34,828 nt of DNA, from contig NZ_SPHL01000020.1 of the NCBI RefSeq assembly GCF_005844425.1, positions 1-34,828 on the forward strand, given 5' to 3'. This stretch comes from Anaerofustis stercorihominis. Lineage in GTDB: Bacteria > Bacillota > Clostridia > Eubacteriales > Anaerofustaceae. How positions within the stretch are numbered: position 1 is the first letter of the stretch; the number at the start of each line of letters is the position of its first letter. The translations under genes were made by a program, and so were the position numbers. Shown here one piece after another: positions 1 to 9,255 of this stretch. The notes under the pieces are model-generated. The model ran no database searches, was not told the origin of the DNA, and saw nothing but the letters and a program-made list of their open reading frames with translations.

Positions 1-249
1 ATATTCATAATTTAAATTTTCTTTTAACTCATATATATCAGCATAAATATTTAATAAATTAAAGTATTCTTTTTCATCCAAATTAAAAAGGCTTAAATTT
101 AAGAGTTTTCCTATTGAAACTATTATTTTATCGGCTTGTTTTTCTCCTGTTTTAAAAATTTCATGGCTATTTTCCATAATAGATAAACATTTTGATATTT
201 TTTCTTTATGTTTTTTTTGACCGTCATATAAATCTATTAGTGTTCCCAT
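1..249 (-). CDS. Unknown protein, N-terminal 83 residues (cut by window edge)
   Basis: An open frame runs from an ATG at 249 leftward to the window edge with no stop. The start is supported by an AAGGAAAAAAGT ribosome binding site directly upstream. The 83 visible residues are Lys/Glu/Leu-rich, begin MGTLIDLYDGQ and look all-helical, with no signal peptide, membrane segment or motif that I recognise. The protein is probably cytoplasmic. It is transcribed in the same direction as the glucosaminidase gene upstream but is separated from it by a strong hairpin, so it probably has its own promoter. I assign no function; the rest of the gene lies outside the window. Confidence 0.7.
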   Translation of the reverse strand, partial: MGTLIDLYDGQKKHKEKISKCLSIMENSHEIFKTGEKQADKIIVSIGKLLNLSLFNLDEKEYFNLLNIYADIYELKENLNYEY

Positions 250-311
250 ACTTTTTTCCTTTTTGGTAGTATATTATAAGATACTAATATTATACACGAT
301 TTATAGTAGGA

Positions 312-345
312 TATAAAGAAGCAATTTAAAAATTGCTTCTTTATA
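312..345 (-). terminator. Rho-independent terminator after the glucosaminidase gene
   Basis: A perfect 16-bp inverted repeat (TATAAAGAAGCAATTT at 312-327, its complement at 330-345) lies three bases beyond the glucosaminidase stop codon. The outer stem is A/T, so the U-run is formed by the stem base. It separates this gene from the partial gene at 1-249. Confidence 0.75.
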
Positions 346-348
346 GAT

Positions 349-2727
349 TTATTTAAGTGTAATTGTTTTTGGATAAGTATAAGTATAATCTCCATGGGTG
401 AATTTAACTTTATATTTTCCTTTAGGGAGAAGTTTTTTATTATACTTATCATAATTTCCGTATCCTTTAAAAGTTACGGAGTTTTTTGTATTTGCCTTTT
501 TGTAGTAAAATACTTGTTTAAAAACCAGCCTGTTTTTACTGTCATAGATTCTTACCATGCTTGTTCCAGGTCTGTTTGGGGTCATATATAATGTTGTTGA
601 ATACTTTCTTTTTATTGATGTTTTGGTTATTCCCGTAGAAAGCTTTGTAGCTTTTGAGTAAACCTTAATTGTATAATCTTTTGTTTTTGTGCTTTTTCCT
701 GAAACAGATAATATGACTCTAATAGTATAATTATTTCCTTTTGAACTTCTATTTACATAGCTTCCCGTTTTATATCCTGCTTTGTTATCCTTTGTTGCTT
801 TTCCGTCCCAGTAAATTTTTTCTGTTGTTGTTCCTGTTTTTGATTTTGTTAAACTTTTCTTTGCAACAAGCTGTTTTTTTGAATTATAAACCTGAAGTTC
901 TACTTTTGCATTTTTTATATTTGAATATGCACTTATGTCAACTCTTAAGTTATTTGCATATCCCGGAGTAAAACCGTAGCTTAAGGCAGGGTATATCTTA
1001 ATTGAGGATATTGATATTTTAGGTGTTGTGGCATTATCTTGAGTTATGCTTGTTTTTCCTTTTCTTACAATATCAACATCGCTTTTTTTGATGTATCCAA
1101 CTGAAGAAGTATGATTATATAAATTTTCATAGTGAACAGAAGAGTTTACAACTCCTATGTCAGTTTGTATTTTATAATAATCACCTTTTTCTCCGATTAT
1201 AACAACAGGCATTCCAGTAGGTGTACTGGAGTTTTTGTTTGCCATTTTATAGTAAGTTTTGCTGCTACTATCTGCATTTTGATATACGTTTGTGGTTTTG
1301 TTGGTTATGGCTATTGTGTATTTTTCATAGTCTTTGCTTCCCATGTTTTTATCTTGAAGATATACGTTACCGCCTATTTTTTCACCATGATATGGGTCTG
1401 AGGCATACTTTACGTTTACTCCAATCTTTTTATTGCCGGGAGAAGTTCCATAATATCTAAAGTCAGAGTTTGCGTCAAAATATGCTCTGCTTAAGTGTCT
1501 ATACGCATGTTCTTCTATACACTTTGCGGGGCTTGAAAAGCTATAAGCATTATCGGGATTTTCATCATATGCGGCAATTCCAAAAAGGTTATTTTTTGTT
1601 TGTGCATAAGAGCTTGTTCCGTATCCGCTTTCAAGGTTTGCAAAGCCTAGTTCCATAAGAGCATTTATACCGTATTTATTTTGAACGTTTATTAAGGTTT
1701 CACCCATATTTTTAAGTTTTGAATTTGTAGGGTAGGTGTTTATTCTTTTATTTATTTCTGCTGCTGTGTAGCTTGTTTTAGTTCTATATGAAAGATATGT
1801 AAAGTAAGGATAATGTGTTCCTGCTTTACTTGATGAAGTAAGGTATTTTGAAGTATAAAAGTTTACTCCGTCCATGCTATAATACTTAGTGCCGCTTTTC
1901 ATAAAAGAAGGTGCTTTATCTACAACAAAACTTTGCAGCATAGATTTTTCGCTGTTTTCATATCTTTGTGAATTTACTGCGTCACTTAATACCGATACAT
2001 AGTGATATAAATCTGAGTTTGAATTTACGCTGTAATAACCCATATTGTATTTTTTTGTATTAGATGAACCTGATACATACAAATCGTCAAATAAGACTTC
2101 CGGAACAAATGTAAGATTATCTGAAGATGTATAATTTGTTATTCCGCTTATTCCTATTTTGCATTTTGAAGATGTGTAATTTCCATTATTTTCCGCACCT
2201 AAATAAAATACTTCTTGGTTGTTTGTGATATATGGATTGCTTGAGCCGTAAGCATTATCAAGAACGAGCATAGCCGATGGGGCAGAAATATAAGCTCTTC
2301 CTGTTTTCATGTCTATTACTTCTTCATCTTCATTTAAAATAACAAGTCCTTTAGCTTTTTTTATGTATTCGCTTGTATTTATATTTATATATTCGTTATA
2401 AGTATTATCCATATAATTTTTTGCATTTGTAAAAGTATCAAAGGTTTTTAATTTTTCAAATTTTACAATACTGTTGTATTCATCGCTTTGTTTGTTTTTT
2501 GCAGAGTATGCATATGCAACATAAAAACTATTTGATATTTCTTTTGTTCTTTTTGCATTAGAGTTTAAATATTCTTTTGGTATTTTGTCTGTTTTGTAAT
2601 ATTGTTCATTTTGTGCTTCGTTTTTTACGAAATCGGGTATTTCAATATTATATAAATCCTGTGCTTCTACGTTTAAACTTGGAATCATTAACAAGATAAT
2701 AAGTAATATAGCTATTATTTTTTTCAT
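349..2727 (-). CDS. Secreted cell-wall glucosaminidase (LytB/GH73-like) with SH3-like and FlgD-like repeats
   Basis: A 792-residue exported protein. Residues 1-22 form a signal peptide (MKKIIAILLIILLMIPSLNV, then EAQ). Residues about 340-460 form an endo-beta-N-acetylglucosaminidase domain: ANLESGYGTS with likely catalytic Glu366, followed by the conserved NNLFGIAAYD and a late GEKIGG segment. This fold cleaves the GlcNAc-MurNAc backbone of peptidoglycan. Residues about 470-555 resemble a bacterial SH3 domain (TTNVYQNADSSSKTYYKM ... GYIKKSDV). Two C-terminal beta modules (about 570-692 and 700-792) resemble FlgD-type Ig domains (YNSKKQL ... WDGKA ... YDSKNRL). The N-terminal 100-300 region is unassigned. 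The start is fixed by AAGGAGTTATACAT before ATG 2727. It is monocistronic, with its own promoter and terminator. It is probably a daughter-cell separation or wall-turnover enzyme; the exact role is inferred. Confidence 0.85.
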   Translation of the reverse strand: MKKIIAILLIILLMIPSLNVEAQDLYNIEIPDFVKNEAQNEQYYKTDKIPKEYLNSNAKRTKEISNSFYVAYAYSAKNKQSDEYNSIVKFEKLKTFDTFTNAKNYMDNTYNEYININTSEYIKKAKGLVILNEDEEVIDMKTGRAYISAPSAMLVLDNAYGSSNPYITNNQEVFYLGAENNGNYTSSKCKIGISGITNYTSSDNLTFVPEVLFDDLYVSGSSNTKKYNMGYYSVNSNSDLYHYVSVLSDAVNSQRYENSEKSMLQSFVVDKAPSFMKSGTKYYSMDGVNFYTSKYLTSSSKAGTHYPYFTYLSYRTKTSYTAAEINKRINTYPTNSKLKNMGETLINVQNKYGINALMELGFANLESGYGTSSYAQTKNNLFGIAAYDENPDNAYSFSSPAKCIEEHAYRHLSRAYFDANSDFRYYGTSPGNKKIGVNVKYASDPYHGEKIGGNVYLQDKNMGSKDYEKYTIAITNKTTNVYQNADSSSKTYYKMANKNSSTPTGMPVVIIGEKGDYYKIQTDIGVVNSSVHYENLYNHTSSVGYIKKSDVDIVRKGKTSITQDNATTPKISISSIKIYPALSYGFTPGYANNLRVDISAYSNIKNAKVELQVYNSKKQLVAKKSLTKSKTGTTTEKIYWDGKATKDNKAGYKTGSYVNRSSKGNNYTIRVILSVSGKSTKTKDYTIKVYSKATKLSTGITKTSIKRKYSTTLYMTPNRPGTSMVRIYDSKNRLVFKQVFYYKKANTKNSVTFKGYGNYDKYNKKLLPKGKYKVKFTHGDYTYTYPKTITLK

Positions 2728-2759
2728 TATGTATAACTCCTTTTATATTTGTAAATTGA

Positions 2760-2787
2760 ATTATACATAAAAAAGTTTTGATTACAA
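2760..2787 (-). promoter_or_regulatory. Candidate sigma-A promoter of the glucosaminidase gene
   Basis: Reading the minus strand, a perfect TATAAT (2760-2765) is preceded at 16 bp by TTGTAA (2782-2787). It sits 33 bp upstream of the start codon. The -35 matches only 4 of 6 bases, so confidence is moderate. Confidence 0.5.
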
Positions 2788-2822
2788 CATAAAGATAAAA
2801 TTGGCAAAATTGGAAAAAAATA

Positions 2823-2848
2823 AAAAAATCCTCAAATGAGGATTTTTT
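2823..2848 (-). terminator. Rho-independent terminator after the MetE-core gene
   Basis: The stem AAAAAATCCTCA / TGAGGATTTTTT overlaps the stop codon of the 2847-3959 gene and ends in a U-run on the minus strand. It is symmetric but only the minus-strand gene abuts it. Confidence 0.8.
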
Positions 2849-3959
2849 AAGCATCTTTCCAAACTTCTGTTGCTATTTCTTTTACAAGTTGTAATTTTTT
2901 AAATTGGTCTTCTTCTGTTATGTTATTTCCGTCTTCTGTTGAAGAGAAACCACACTGTGGACTTAAACATAATCTTTCAAGAGGAATGTATTTGCTTGCT
3001 TCTTTTATTCTTTCTTTTATTACTTCTTTATCTTCCAAAGTTCCTTCTTTACTTGTAATAAGACCAAGTACAAGTTTACCTTCTTTTAATTTCTTTATTG
3101 GTTCAAAAGAGCCTGCTCTGTCTGTATCGTATTCAAGGAAAAATCCGTCAAATGGAGCTTTAAATATATAATCTTCAACGAAAGAATAATCTCCTTCATA
3201 TAACCAGCTGCTTTTGAAGTTTCCTCTACAACAATGTGTAGTTATTGTCATATCGTCAGGTCTATTTTTAAGAGAGTTTACCGTGATTTCTGCGAAGTCT
3301 TTTACTAAATTTTTTGTATCTATTCCTTTTTCTTCCAAAGCTTTTCTCTGTCCTTCGCTAAATAATGCACCCCAAGCAGTATCATCAAATTGAAGATATC
3401 TGCATCCTGCGTCATAATATGCTTGTATTGCATCTTGATATACTTTTGCTATATCTTCTTTTAATTTTTCAATAGATGTATAATTTGTGTCTTTTTTAAA
3501 TAAATCAGAATTTACAACTCCGGAATAATAAATCATGTTAGGTCCCGGAATTGTTGTTTTTGCAACAGCATCATCCCCGCATAATTCTTTTAAATATTTA
3601 AAGTCATAAAGGAATGGGTGGTCTTTTGGGAAAGAAATTGTATCTTTAACATAGTAAGATTTTAATTTGTTCATTGTTCCTTGAAATTTACCTTGCATAT
3701 CTAAAACGTAAGTCTTTATGCCATTTAAGTGAGCGATAAAATCATAATGCCAGTATTCTCTGTTAAATTCTCCGTCTGTAATTGCTTTTAAGCCGATTTC
3801 TTTTTGTTTTTCAACGATTTTTTTTATTTCTTCTCTTTCGATTTTTTTATAATCTTCAAAAGAAATACTTTCATTTTCTAAATTTTTCTTTGCTTCTTTA
3901 AGTGTATTTGTTCTAAGTAGGCTTCCTACTTGGTCATATCTGAATGGTCCTTTTGTCAT
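2847..3959 (-). CDS. MetE-core (cobalamin-independent methionine synthase II) family methyltransferase, YxjG/YxjH-like
   Basis: A 370-residue TIM-barrel protein equivalent to the C-terminal catalytic half of MetE, without the N-terminal folate-binding half; that is the size of the Bacillus YxjG/YxjH group. It opens with RYDQVGSLLR, and KAITDGEFNREYWHYDF is also typical. Zinc ligands are visible: His242-x-Cys244 in THCCRGN, Glu276 in FFLEYDTD and Cys336 in SPQCGF. The family moves a methyl group to a zinc-bound thiol such as homocysteine. The methyl donor of this stand-alone subgroup is not evident from sequence. The start follows CGGAGGTATTAAAA. The gene is monocistronic. I see no S-box riboswitch, although Bacillus relatives have one. 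Confidence 0.85.
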   Translation of the reverse strand: MTKGPFRYDQVGSLLRTNTLKEAKKNLENESISFEDYKKIEREEIKKIVEKQKEIGLKAITDGEFNREYWHYDFIAHLNGIKTYVLDMQGKFQGTMNKLKSYYVKDTISFPKDHPFLYDFKYLKELCGDDAVAKTTIPGPNMIYYSGVVNSDLFKKDTNYTSIEKLKEDIAKVYQDAIQAYYDAGCRYLQFDDTAWGALFSEGQRKALEEKGIDTKNLVKDFAEITVNSLKNRPDDMTITTHCCRGNFKSSWLYEGDYSFVEDYIFKAPFDGFFLEYDTDRAGSFEPIKKLKEGKLVLGLITSKEGTLEDKEVIKERIKEASKYIPLERLCLSPQCGFSSTEDGNNITEEDQFKKLQLVKEIATEVWKDA

Positions 3960-4160
3960 TTTTAATACCTCCGAGTTAATATGTTATTTATTATACTCCT
4001 ATTTTTTTTGTTTGTATAATATATAAAAATATTGGTTTGATATAGTTTTAAATTATACCTGTAATGTAATATATTTTTTGTTTTATATAAGAACATATAA
4101 AATTTTATAAAGTTTCGTTTTTTATTTGATTATGTTTTGTCATATGGTTTTAGGTTTATA

Positions 4161-4179
4161 TGCAATCATTATGATTGCA
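4161..4179. promoter_or_regulatory. 9-1-9 perfect dyad, Fur-family-like operator candidate
   Basis: TGCAATCAT-T-ATGATTGCA is a perfect inverted repeat with a one-base centre, in the divergent intergenic region 82 bp from the TrmH-family start and about 200 bp from the MetE-core start. The N-1-N geometry is that of Fur/Zur/PerR operators. No cognate regulator is in the window. It could govern either neighbour. Confidence 0.45.
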
Positions 4180-4250
4180 ATGAAAAATACATTTACTTTT
4201 AATAAAATAAAAAGTATAATTAAATAATCAAATAATAAAAGAGGATAAAA

Positions 4251-4982
4251 ATGATAACATCTAAAACAAATAAATTAATTAAACTTATAAAAAGTTTAGA
4301 AAAGAAAAAATATAGAGATAAGAACAATATGTATATTCTTGAAGGAAGGAAGTTTGTTCTTGATGCAATAAACGGGGGAGGGAATATTAAATATATCATT
4401 GCAACCCCTGATTATGTGAAAGACTATAAAGATGCAATAGAAGTAAGCGAAGAGATATTTGATTATATTTCAACCACAAAAACACCTCAAGGGGTTCTTG
4501 CAGTTTTAGAAATAGAGTATAAAACATTAGATGATATAAAGGAAAGTGCTAATATATTATACCTTGATAATCTGCAAGACAGCGAAAATGTCGGAGGGCT
4601 TATAAGAAGCAGTGTTTGTGCTGATTTTGACGGTGTTGTAATAACAAAAACAACCGCTTCTCCTTTTTCTGCAAAGGCAGTAAGAGCCAGTGCGGGAAGT
4701 ATTTTAAATACAAAAATAATTAAAGATGAAGATTATGTTGTTTTAAATGAATTAAAAGAAAAAGGTTTTGAGATTATTGCTTCTACTTTAAAGGGAAGTG
4801 AGAAGAATGATTTTAATAGTAAAAAGAATGTGCTTATTGTAGGCAACGAAGGAAACGGAATAAGTGATGAGTGCCTAAAATATGCAACTAAAGAAGTAAA
4901 GATTCCAATGAGCGGAAAGTGCGAATCTTTAAATGCAAATGTAAGCGGTGCAATACTTATGTATAAAATTTATGGATATTAA
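4251..4982 (+). CDS. TrmH/SpoU-family RNA 2'-O-methyltransferase
   Basis: A 243-residue SAM-dependent SPOUT methyltransferase acting on a ribose 2'-OH in tRNA or rRNA. The N-terminal 1-95 is the L30e-like substrate-binding domain (YILEGRKFVLDAI ... TPQGVLAV). The knotted catalytic domain carries all three SpoU motifs: motif 1 SENVGGLIRS with the conserved Asn and Arg, motif 2 LIVGNEGNGIS and motif 3 IPMSGKCESLNANVSGAIL. The length is normal for YsgA/RlmB-like members. The exact RNA target cannot be read from sequence. The start ATG follows AAAGAGGATAAAA. It is a single gene converging on clpX and sharing a bidirectional terminator with it. Confidence 0.9.
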   Translation: MITSKTNKLIKLIKSLEKKKYRDKNNMYILEGRKFVLDAINGGGNIKYIIATPDYVKDYKDAIEVSEEIFDYISTTKTPQGVLAVLEIEYKTLDDIKESANILYLDNLQDSENVGGLIRSSVCADFDGVVITKTTASPFSAKAVRASAGSILNTKIIKDEDYVVLNELKEKGFEIIASTLKGSEKNDFNSKKNVLIVGNEGNGISDECLKYATKEVKIPMSGKCESLNANVSGAILMYKIYGY

Positions 4983-5008
4983 AAAAAGACCGAATAATCG
5001 GTCTTTTT
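4983..5008. terminator. Bidirectional terminator between the TrmH-family gene and clpX
   Basis: AAAAAGACCGA-(ATAA)-TCGGTCTTTTT forms an 11-bp stem flanked by an A-run and a T-run. It serves the plus-strand methyltransferase gene and the minus-strand clp operon. Confidence 0.9.
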
Positions 5009-6261
5009 TATTGTGCTTTTTTATCAAAAGCTTCTTTAACCATTTCTTTAGTAATGGTAATATCTTTCACATCTTCATTGTTTGGAGCTTCGTACATAAC
5101 ATCAAGCATAATATCTTCAAGTATGCTTCTAAGTCCTCTTGCTCCTGTTTCTCTTTTAACTGTTTCGCTGGCAATTAAATCTATTGCATCTTTATCAAAA
5201 TGAAGATTTACATCATCAAGACTTAATAAGTATTTATATTGTTTGATTAAAGCATTTTTAGGTTTTGTTAGGATATTTATAAGTGCTTCTTCATCAAGTT
5301 TTTTAAGAGATGCACTTATAGGAAGTCTTCCCACAAGTTCAGGAATCAAACCGTATTTTACAAAGTCTTGAGGTTGTGCCATGCTTAAAAGTTCATCAGA
5401 TGATTTATCTTTACTTCCTTGTATATCATTTCCAAAGCCCATTGAGTGGGTACCGAGTCTTTTTTTGATTACTTCGTCAAGTCCGTCAAAAGCTCCGCCG
5501 CAGATAAACAAGATATCTTTTGTATCAATTTGAATGAAATCTTGATGAGGATGTTTTCTTCCTCCTTGAGGAGGTACGTTTGCAACAGTTCCTTCAAGTA
5601 TTTTAAGAAGTGCTTGTTGAACACCTTCACCGCTTACATCTCTTGTTATTGATGTGTTTTCGCTTTTTCTTGCGATTTTGTCGATTTCATCTATATATAT
5701 TATACCTTTTTGAGCAAGTTCAATATTATAATCTGCTGCTTGGATAAGTCTAAGTAAGATATTTTCAACGTCTTCTCCAACGTATCCTGCTTCTGTAAGT
5801 GCCGTTGCATCAGCTATTGCAAAAGGAACTTTAAGTATTTTTGCAAGGGTAGATGCAAGAAGAGTTTTACCGCTTCCGGTAGGTCCTGTAAGCAAGATAT
5901 TGCTTTTTTGAAGTTCAACCTCGTTATCTTCTTTTTGTTTATCGGTAACGTTTATTCTCTTATAGTGATTATAAACTGCAACCGCTAAAGTTTTCTTTGC
6001 TTCGTCTTGTCCGATAACATAATCATCAAGTAATTCTTTTATTCTTTTTGGTTTTTCAACTTCATTTAGATTTGGAGTTAGAGTATCTGTAAATTCTTCA
6101 TCGTCATATAATGTTTCGTTGAACATTTCGCTGCATAAAGCGATACATTCATTACAGATGAAAACTCCAGGTCCGGCTACTAAACTTTTAACTTCAGATT
6201 GACTTTTACCGCAAAACGAACAATGGTTTTGGTTTTCGTAATTGTTATTTTCGTCACTCAT
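5008..6261 (-). CDS. clpX: ATP-dependent Clp protease ATPase subunit ClpX
   Basis: A 417-residue hexameric AAA+ unfoldase that recognises, unfolds and feeds substrates to ClpP. The N-terminal zinc-binding domain has C14-x2-C17 and C36-x2-C39 (CSFCGK ... CNECIALC). Walker A is GPTGSGKT (126-133), Walker B is IIYIDEID (187-194), pore loop 1 is GYVGED (159-164), and sensor 2 lies in ETGARGLRS. The ClpP-docking loop (IGF in most species) reads MGF in THSMGFGND. The start is set by AAGGAGGGCTATTATA. It is the last gene of tig-clpP-clpX, 18 bp after clpP, and ends in the shared bidirectional terminator. Confidence 0.98.
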   Translation of the reverse strand: MSDENNNYENQNHCSFCGKSQSEVKSLVAGPGVFICNECIALCSEMFNETLYDDEEFTDTLTPNLNEVEKPKRIKELLDDYVIGQDEAKKTLAVAVYNHYKRINVTDKQKEDNEVELQKSNILLTGPTGSGKTLLASTLAKILKVPFAIADATALTEAGYVGEDVENILLRLIQAADYNIELAQKGIIYIDEIDKIARKSENTSITRDVSGEGVQQALLKILEGTVANVPPQGGRKHPHQDFIQIDTKDILFICGGAFDGLDEVIKKRLGTHSMGFGNDIQGSKDKSSDELLSMAQPQDFVKYGLIPELVGRLPISASLKKLDEEALINILTKPKNALIKQYKYLLSLDDVNLHFDKDAIDLIASETVKRETGARGLRSILEDIMLDVMYEAPNNEDVKDITITKEMVKEAFDKKAQ

Positions 6262-6279
6262 TATAATAGCCCTCCTTTA

Positions 6280-6861
6280 TTATCTTTTTTCAAAGACCTT
6301 ATCTATTAAGCCGTATTCCATAGCTTCTTTTGCACTCATAAAGTTATCTCTGTCGGTATCTTTTTCGATTGTTTTTAATGTTTTTCCTGTTTGTTTGCTA
6401 AGTATTTTGTTTATGTCTTCTTTAATTTTCAAAAGTCTTCTTGCATGGATTTCAACATCGCTGCTTTGACCTTGGAAACCGCCAAGAGGCTGATGAATCA
6501 TAACTTCACTGTTTGGAAGGGCAATTCTTTTTCCCTTTGTTCCGCAAGCAAGCAAGAATGCTCCCATTGATGCAGCCATACCGATACAAATTGTAGATAC
6601 ATCGCATTTGATGTAATTCATTGTATCATATATAGCCATACCGGCAGTTACACTTCCTCCCGGAGAGTTGATGTAAAGTTGAATGTCTTTTGAGCTGTCT
6701 TGAGCTTCCAAAAATAACATTTCTGCAACAACAAGGTTTGCAACCTCGTCGTTTATTTCTCCGGTTAAAAATATAATTCTGTCTTTAAGTAATCTTGAGT
6801 AGATATCATAAGAGCGTTCTGCTCTACCTTCATTTTCCACTACCATTGGAATTAATGGCAT
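6280..6861 (-). CDS. clpP: ATP-dependent Clp protease proteolytic subunit ClpP
   Basis: A 193-residue serine peptidase that forms the tetradecameric Clp degradation chamber. The catalytic triad is intact: Ser98 in GMAASMGAF, His123 in MIHQPLGG and Asp172 in DTDRDNF. The substrate-strand region [14 protein letters not shown] and the N-terminal MPLIPMVVE are canonical. The length is typical. ACGGAGGTACTTTT precedes ATG 6861. The gene lies 23 bp after tig and 18 bp before clpX in one operon. No CtsR heptad or CIRCE element is visible ahead of the operon, so expression is probably housekeeping. Confidence 0.98.
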   Translation of the reverse strand: MPLIPMVVENEGRAERSYDIYSRLLKDRIIFLTGEINDEVANLVVAEMLFLEAQDSSKDIQLYINSPGGSVTAGMAIYDTMNYIKCDVSTICIGMAASMGAFLLACGTKGKRIALPNSEVMIHQPLGGFQGQSSDVEIHARRLLKIKEDINKILSKQTGKTLKTIEKDTDRDNFMSAKEAMEYGLIDKVFEKR

Positions 6862-6884
6862 AAAAGTACCTCCGTATTGTAGAA

Positions 6885-8204
6885 TTATTTTGCTTCTTCT
6901 TCTTTTACCTTGGCATTTTCAATTAGGAAATCAAATAATTTTCTTTGTTTGATGAAGTTGTTGATATAATCTTTTGTTGTATCATCCATTGTTTTTTTGA
7001 AGTCTTCAACTTTTTGATTATAAGCTTTTGCAAAGTTTGCGATTTCTTCTTCAACTTCTTCATCTGTTGCTTCAAAGTTTTCAACTTCCATAAGTTTTGT
7101 AAGTACCAATTCTTGTTTTACGTCATGTTCAGCTTGTTCTTCGAATAATTTCATGAAATCATCTTCGTTTTTGCCGCCGTTTTGACTTTTCATTACATCA
7201 TAGTATGTTTTAGGGTCAATTCCGCTTTGCATGATTTGTTGTTCAAATTGAGCTTTTACGTCTTCTGCTTTTCTTTCGATCATGCATTTTGGAATATCAA
7301 TTTCAGTGTTGTTGCAAACTTCTTCAACGATTGTGTTGATAGCTGCTCCTCTTAAATTGTTTTCTCTTTGTTGTTTGATTGTTGCTTTTAAGTCTTCTTT
7401 GTATTCATCAAGAGTATCGAATTCGCTTACGTCAGCTGCGAAATCATCATCAAGTTCAGGAAGTTCTTTTGCTTTTACTTCATGGATTTTTACTTTGAAT
7501 ACACTGTCTTTTCCTGCTAAATCAGGAGCATGGTATTCTTCAGGGAATGTTACGTTAACATCAACTTCTTCACCTGCTTTTTTACCGATAAGTTGATCTT
7601 CAAATCCAGGAATGAAAGAGTTGCTTCCAAGAACTAATGGATAGTTTTCGCCTTTTCCGCCTTCAAAAGCTTCATCTCCTACGAAACCTTCAAAGTCGAT
7701 AACAACTGTATCTCCTTCTTTACTTTCTGTGTCTTCAACGCTTACTAATCTTGCGTTTTGTTCTCTTACTCTGTTAAGTTCGTCTTCAACGTCTTTTTCT
7801 GTTACTTCGTATTCGATAGGGTATATTTCGATACCTTTGTATTCGCCAAGTTCAAATTCAGGTTCTAATTCAACTTCAATAGTAAATGTAGCACCTTCTT
7901 CTTTGCTTATGCTGTCTAATTTTGTCATTGAAGGCATATTTACTGGTTTTAAATCATGTTCTTTGATAGCTTGTTCGTATTCAGCTGGGAAAGCTTCGTC
8001 TAAAGCATCTTCAAAGAATATTCCTTCACCGAATTTTCTTTCAATAATTTGTCTTGGGGCTTTTCCTTTTCTAAAACCGTCAATGCTGAATTTACCTTTG
8101 TTTTTTTTGTATGCAGCATCGATAGCTTTGTTAAAATCTTCTGCGGAAACAGTAATTGTAATTGTTGCCACATTGTTTTCTTTTTTATCTAATATTGAAC
8201 TCAT
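6885..8204 (-). CDS. tig: Trigger factor, ribosome-associated chaperone and prolyl isomerase
   Basis: A 439-residue protein with the three trigger-factor regions in order: an N-terminal ribosome-binding domain with the L23-docking signature GFRKGKAPR (43-51), an FKBP-type peptidyl-prolyl isomerase domain from about 164 to 245 ([13 protein letters not shown] ... [17 protein letters not shown]), and an acidic helical substrate-binding C-terminus. It shields nascent chains at the exit tunnel. TAGGAGGT lies 12 bases before ATG 8204. It is the first gene of the conserved tig-clpP-clpX operon and is preceded by a good sigma-A promoter. Confidence 0.98.
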   Translation of the reverse strand: MSSILDKKENNVATITITVSAEDFNKAIDAAYKKNKGKFSIDGFRKGKAPRQIIERKFGEGIFFEDALDEAFPAEYEQAIKEHDLKPVNMPSMTKLDSISKEEGATFTIEVELEPEFELGEYKGIEIYPIEYEVTEKDVEDELNRVREQNARLVSVEDTESKEGDTVVIDFEGFVGDEAFEGGKGENYPLVLGSNSFIPGFEDQLIGKKAGEEVDVNVTFPEEYHAPDLAGKDSVFKVKIHEVKAKELPELDDDFAADVSEFDTLDEYKEDLKATIKQQRENNLRGAAINTIVEEVCNNTEIDIPKCMIERKAEDVKAQFEQQIMQSGIDPKTYYDVMKSQNGGKNEDDFMKLFEEQAEHDVKQELVLTKLMEVENFEATDEEVEEEIANFAKAYNQKVEDFKKTMDDTTKDYINNFIKQRKLFDFLIENAKVKEEEAK

Positions 8205-8244
8205 TTATAATTTTACCTCCTAAGTCCCATCTAATCAAAATAGT

Positions 8245-8272
8245 ATTATATCATAAATGACGAGAAATTCAA
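8245..8272 (-). promoter_or_regulatory. Sigma-A promoter of tig-clpP-clpX with extended -10
   Basis: On the minus strand TTGAAT (8267-8272) is followed after 16 bp by TATAAT (8245-8250), preceded by the extended element TGA. It lies about 40 bp from the tig start codon. Confidence 0.75.
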
Positions 8273-8334
8273 GGTTTACGAGAGTTTTGTTTGTAATATA
8301 TGTTTATTTTTTTTGTTTTTTTTATAAATTCATA

Positions 8335-9219
8335 TTACCTTTTGATTTTAGCTATTTCTTTTTCAATTTCTTGTAAAAATTTTTCTTTTACTTTTGAAAA
8401 AATTTCCTGTTTTCTCCATGCAAAAACCACTCCTACTTCCATTTTGGGTTTTAGGGGAATAAAAACCAAATTGTTTTCTTTTGTACCTTGAATTATCTTA
8501 TCTAAGCAAAGAGCATATCCTATGTCTTCCATAACCATTAAAGATGCATTATATAAAAGATTATATGTTGCTTTTATGTTTAAAGATTCAAAATCACCGG
8601 AAATAAAACCGCTGAATTCATTTTTTACTATTTGCTGAGATGATATTATAAGAGGAAGTTTTTTTAAATCTTCCTTTGTTATATATTCTTTTTTTGCGAT
8701 TTCACTATCTTTTTTTGCTAAAATTCCCCATGTATCATGATAAGGAAGTTTTATGTAGTTATATTTTTTTATGTTTACAGGCTCAATGAAAAGGGCAAAG
8801 TCCAAAAGACCTTTATCCAGTTTTTCTCTTATGTCGTTGGAATTTCCGCTGGTTATGTGAAACTTTACGTCATGTTGTTTAGAGAAGTTTTTCATTGCTT
8901 TTGCTATCATTCTTACAGAGTATGATTCACCACAGCCTATATATATCTCTCCCTTTAAATTTTGTCCTAAATATAACATTTCTTCTTTTGTTTTGTTTGT
9001 AAGCTCTATTATTTCTTTTGCTCGTTTTTGTAAAATTCTTCCTTCTTCTGTTAATGTTATTTTCCTTCCTCTGATAAAAAGAGTTTTTCCAAGCTCCTCT
9101 TCAAGTTCTTTGATTTGTCTTGAAAGAGGAGGCTGGGTCATATTTAAGACTTTTGCAGCAGATGATATACTTTCTTCTTTTGCAACGGTTAAAAAATAAT
9201 TTAGTACTTTTATATCCAT
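8335..9219 (-). CDS. LysR-family transcriptional regulator
   Basis: A 294-residue regulator with the normal LysR architecture. Residues 1-60 form the winged helix-turn-helix (LNYFLTVAKEESISSAAKVL, then NMTQPPLSRQIKELEEELG). Residues about 90-290 form the periplasmic-binding-like effector domain (GEIYIGCGESYSVR, LDFALFIEPVN). Its inducer cannot be inferred. The start follows AAGGAGCGTTTAA. It is divergent from the acetyltransferase gene, and a T-N11-A dyad (9239-9255) lies between them, the usual arrangement for autoregulation plus control of the divergent gene. I see no clear terminator hairpin after its stop. Confidence 0.92.
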   Translation of the reverse strand: MDIKVLNYFLTVAKEESISSAAKVLNMTQPPLSRQIKELEEELGKTLFIRGRKITLTEEGRILQKRAKEIIELTNKTKEEMLYLGQNLKGEIYIGCGESYSVRMIAKAMKNFSKQHDVKFHITSGNSNDIREKLDKGLLDFALFIEPVNIKKYNYIKLPYHDTWGILAKKDSEIAKKEYITKEDLKKLPLIISSQQIVKNEFSGFISGDFESLNIKATYNLLYNASLMVMEDIGYALCLDKIIQGTKENNLVFIPLKPKMEVGVVFAWRKQEIFSKVKEKFLQEIEKEIAKIKR

Positions 9220-9238
9220 TTAAACGCTCCTTTATTAG

Positions 9239-9255
9239 TATACTTTTAAAGTATA
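9239..9255. promoter_or_regulatory. LysR-type operator candidate (T-N11-A dyad)
   Basis: TATACTTT-T-AAAGTATA is a perfect 8-1-8 inverted repeat containing T9241-N11-A9253. Its centre is 28 bp upstream of the LysR start and 94 bp upstream of the acetyltransferase start. The position is consistent with autoregulation and divergent control. Confidence 0.55.

Noticed and set aside
237-452. Open frame overlapping the end of the glucosaminidase gene on the minus strand
   Set aside because: It runs through the terminator hairpin at 312-345, has no ribosome site and overlaps two better-supported genes. The real gene here starts at ATG 249 and runs off the window.
3960-4250. Possible S-box (SAM) riboswitch ahead of the MetE-core gene
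   Set aside because: Bacillus homologues have one, but no S-box core or leader terminator is visible on the minus strand here.
7282-8223. Plus-strand open frames within tig
   Set aside because: Low-complexity Ser/Leu-rich translations antisense to a clear trigger factor gene; no ribosome sites.
8205-8334. CtsR or CIRCE heat-shock operator ahead of tig-clpP-clpX
   Set aside because: No GGTCAAA heptad repeats and no CIRCE 9-9-9 repeat were found; only a plain extended -10 promoter.
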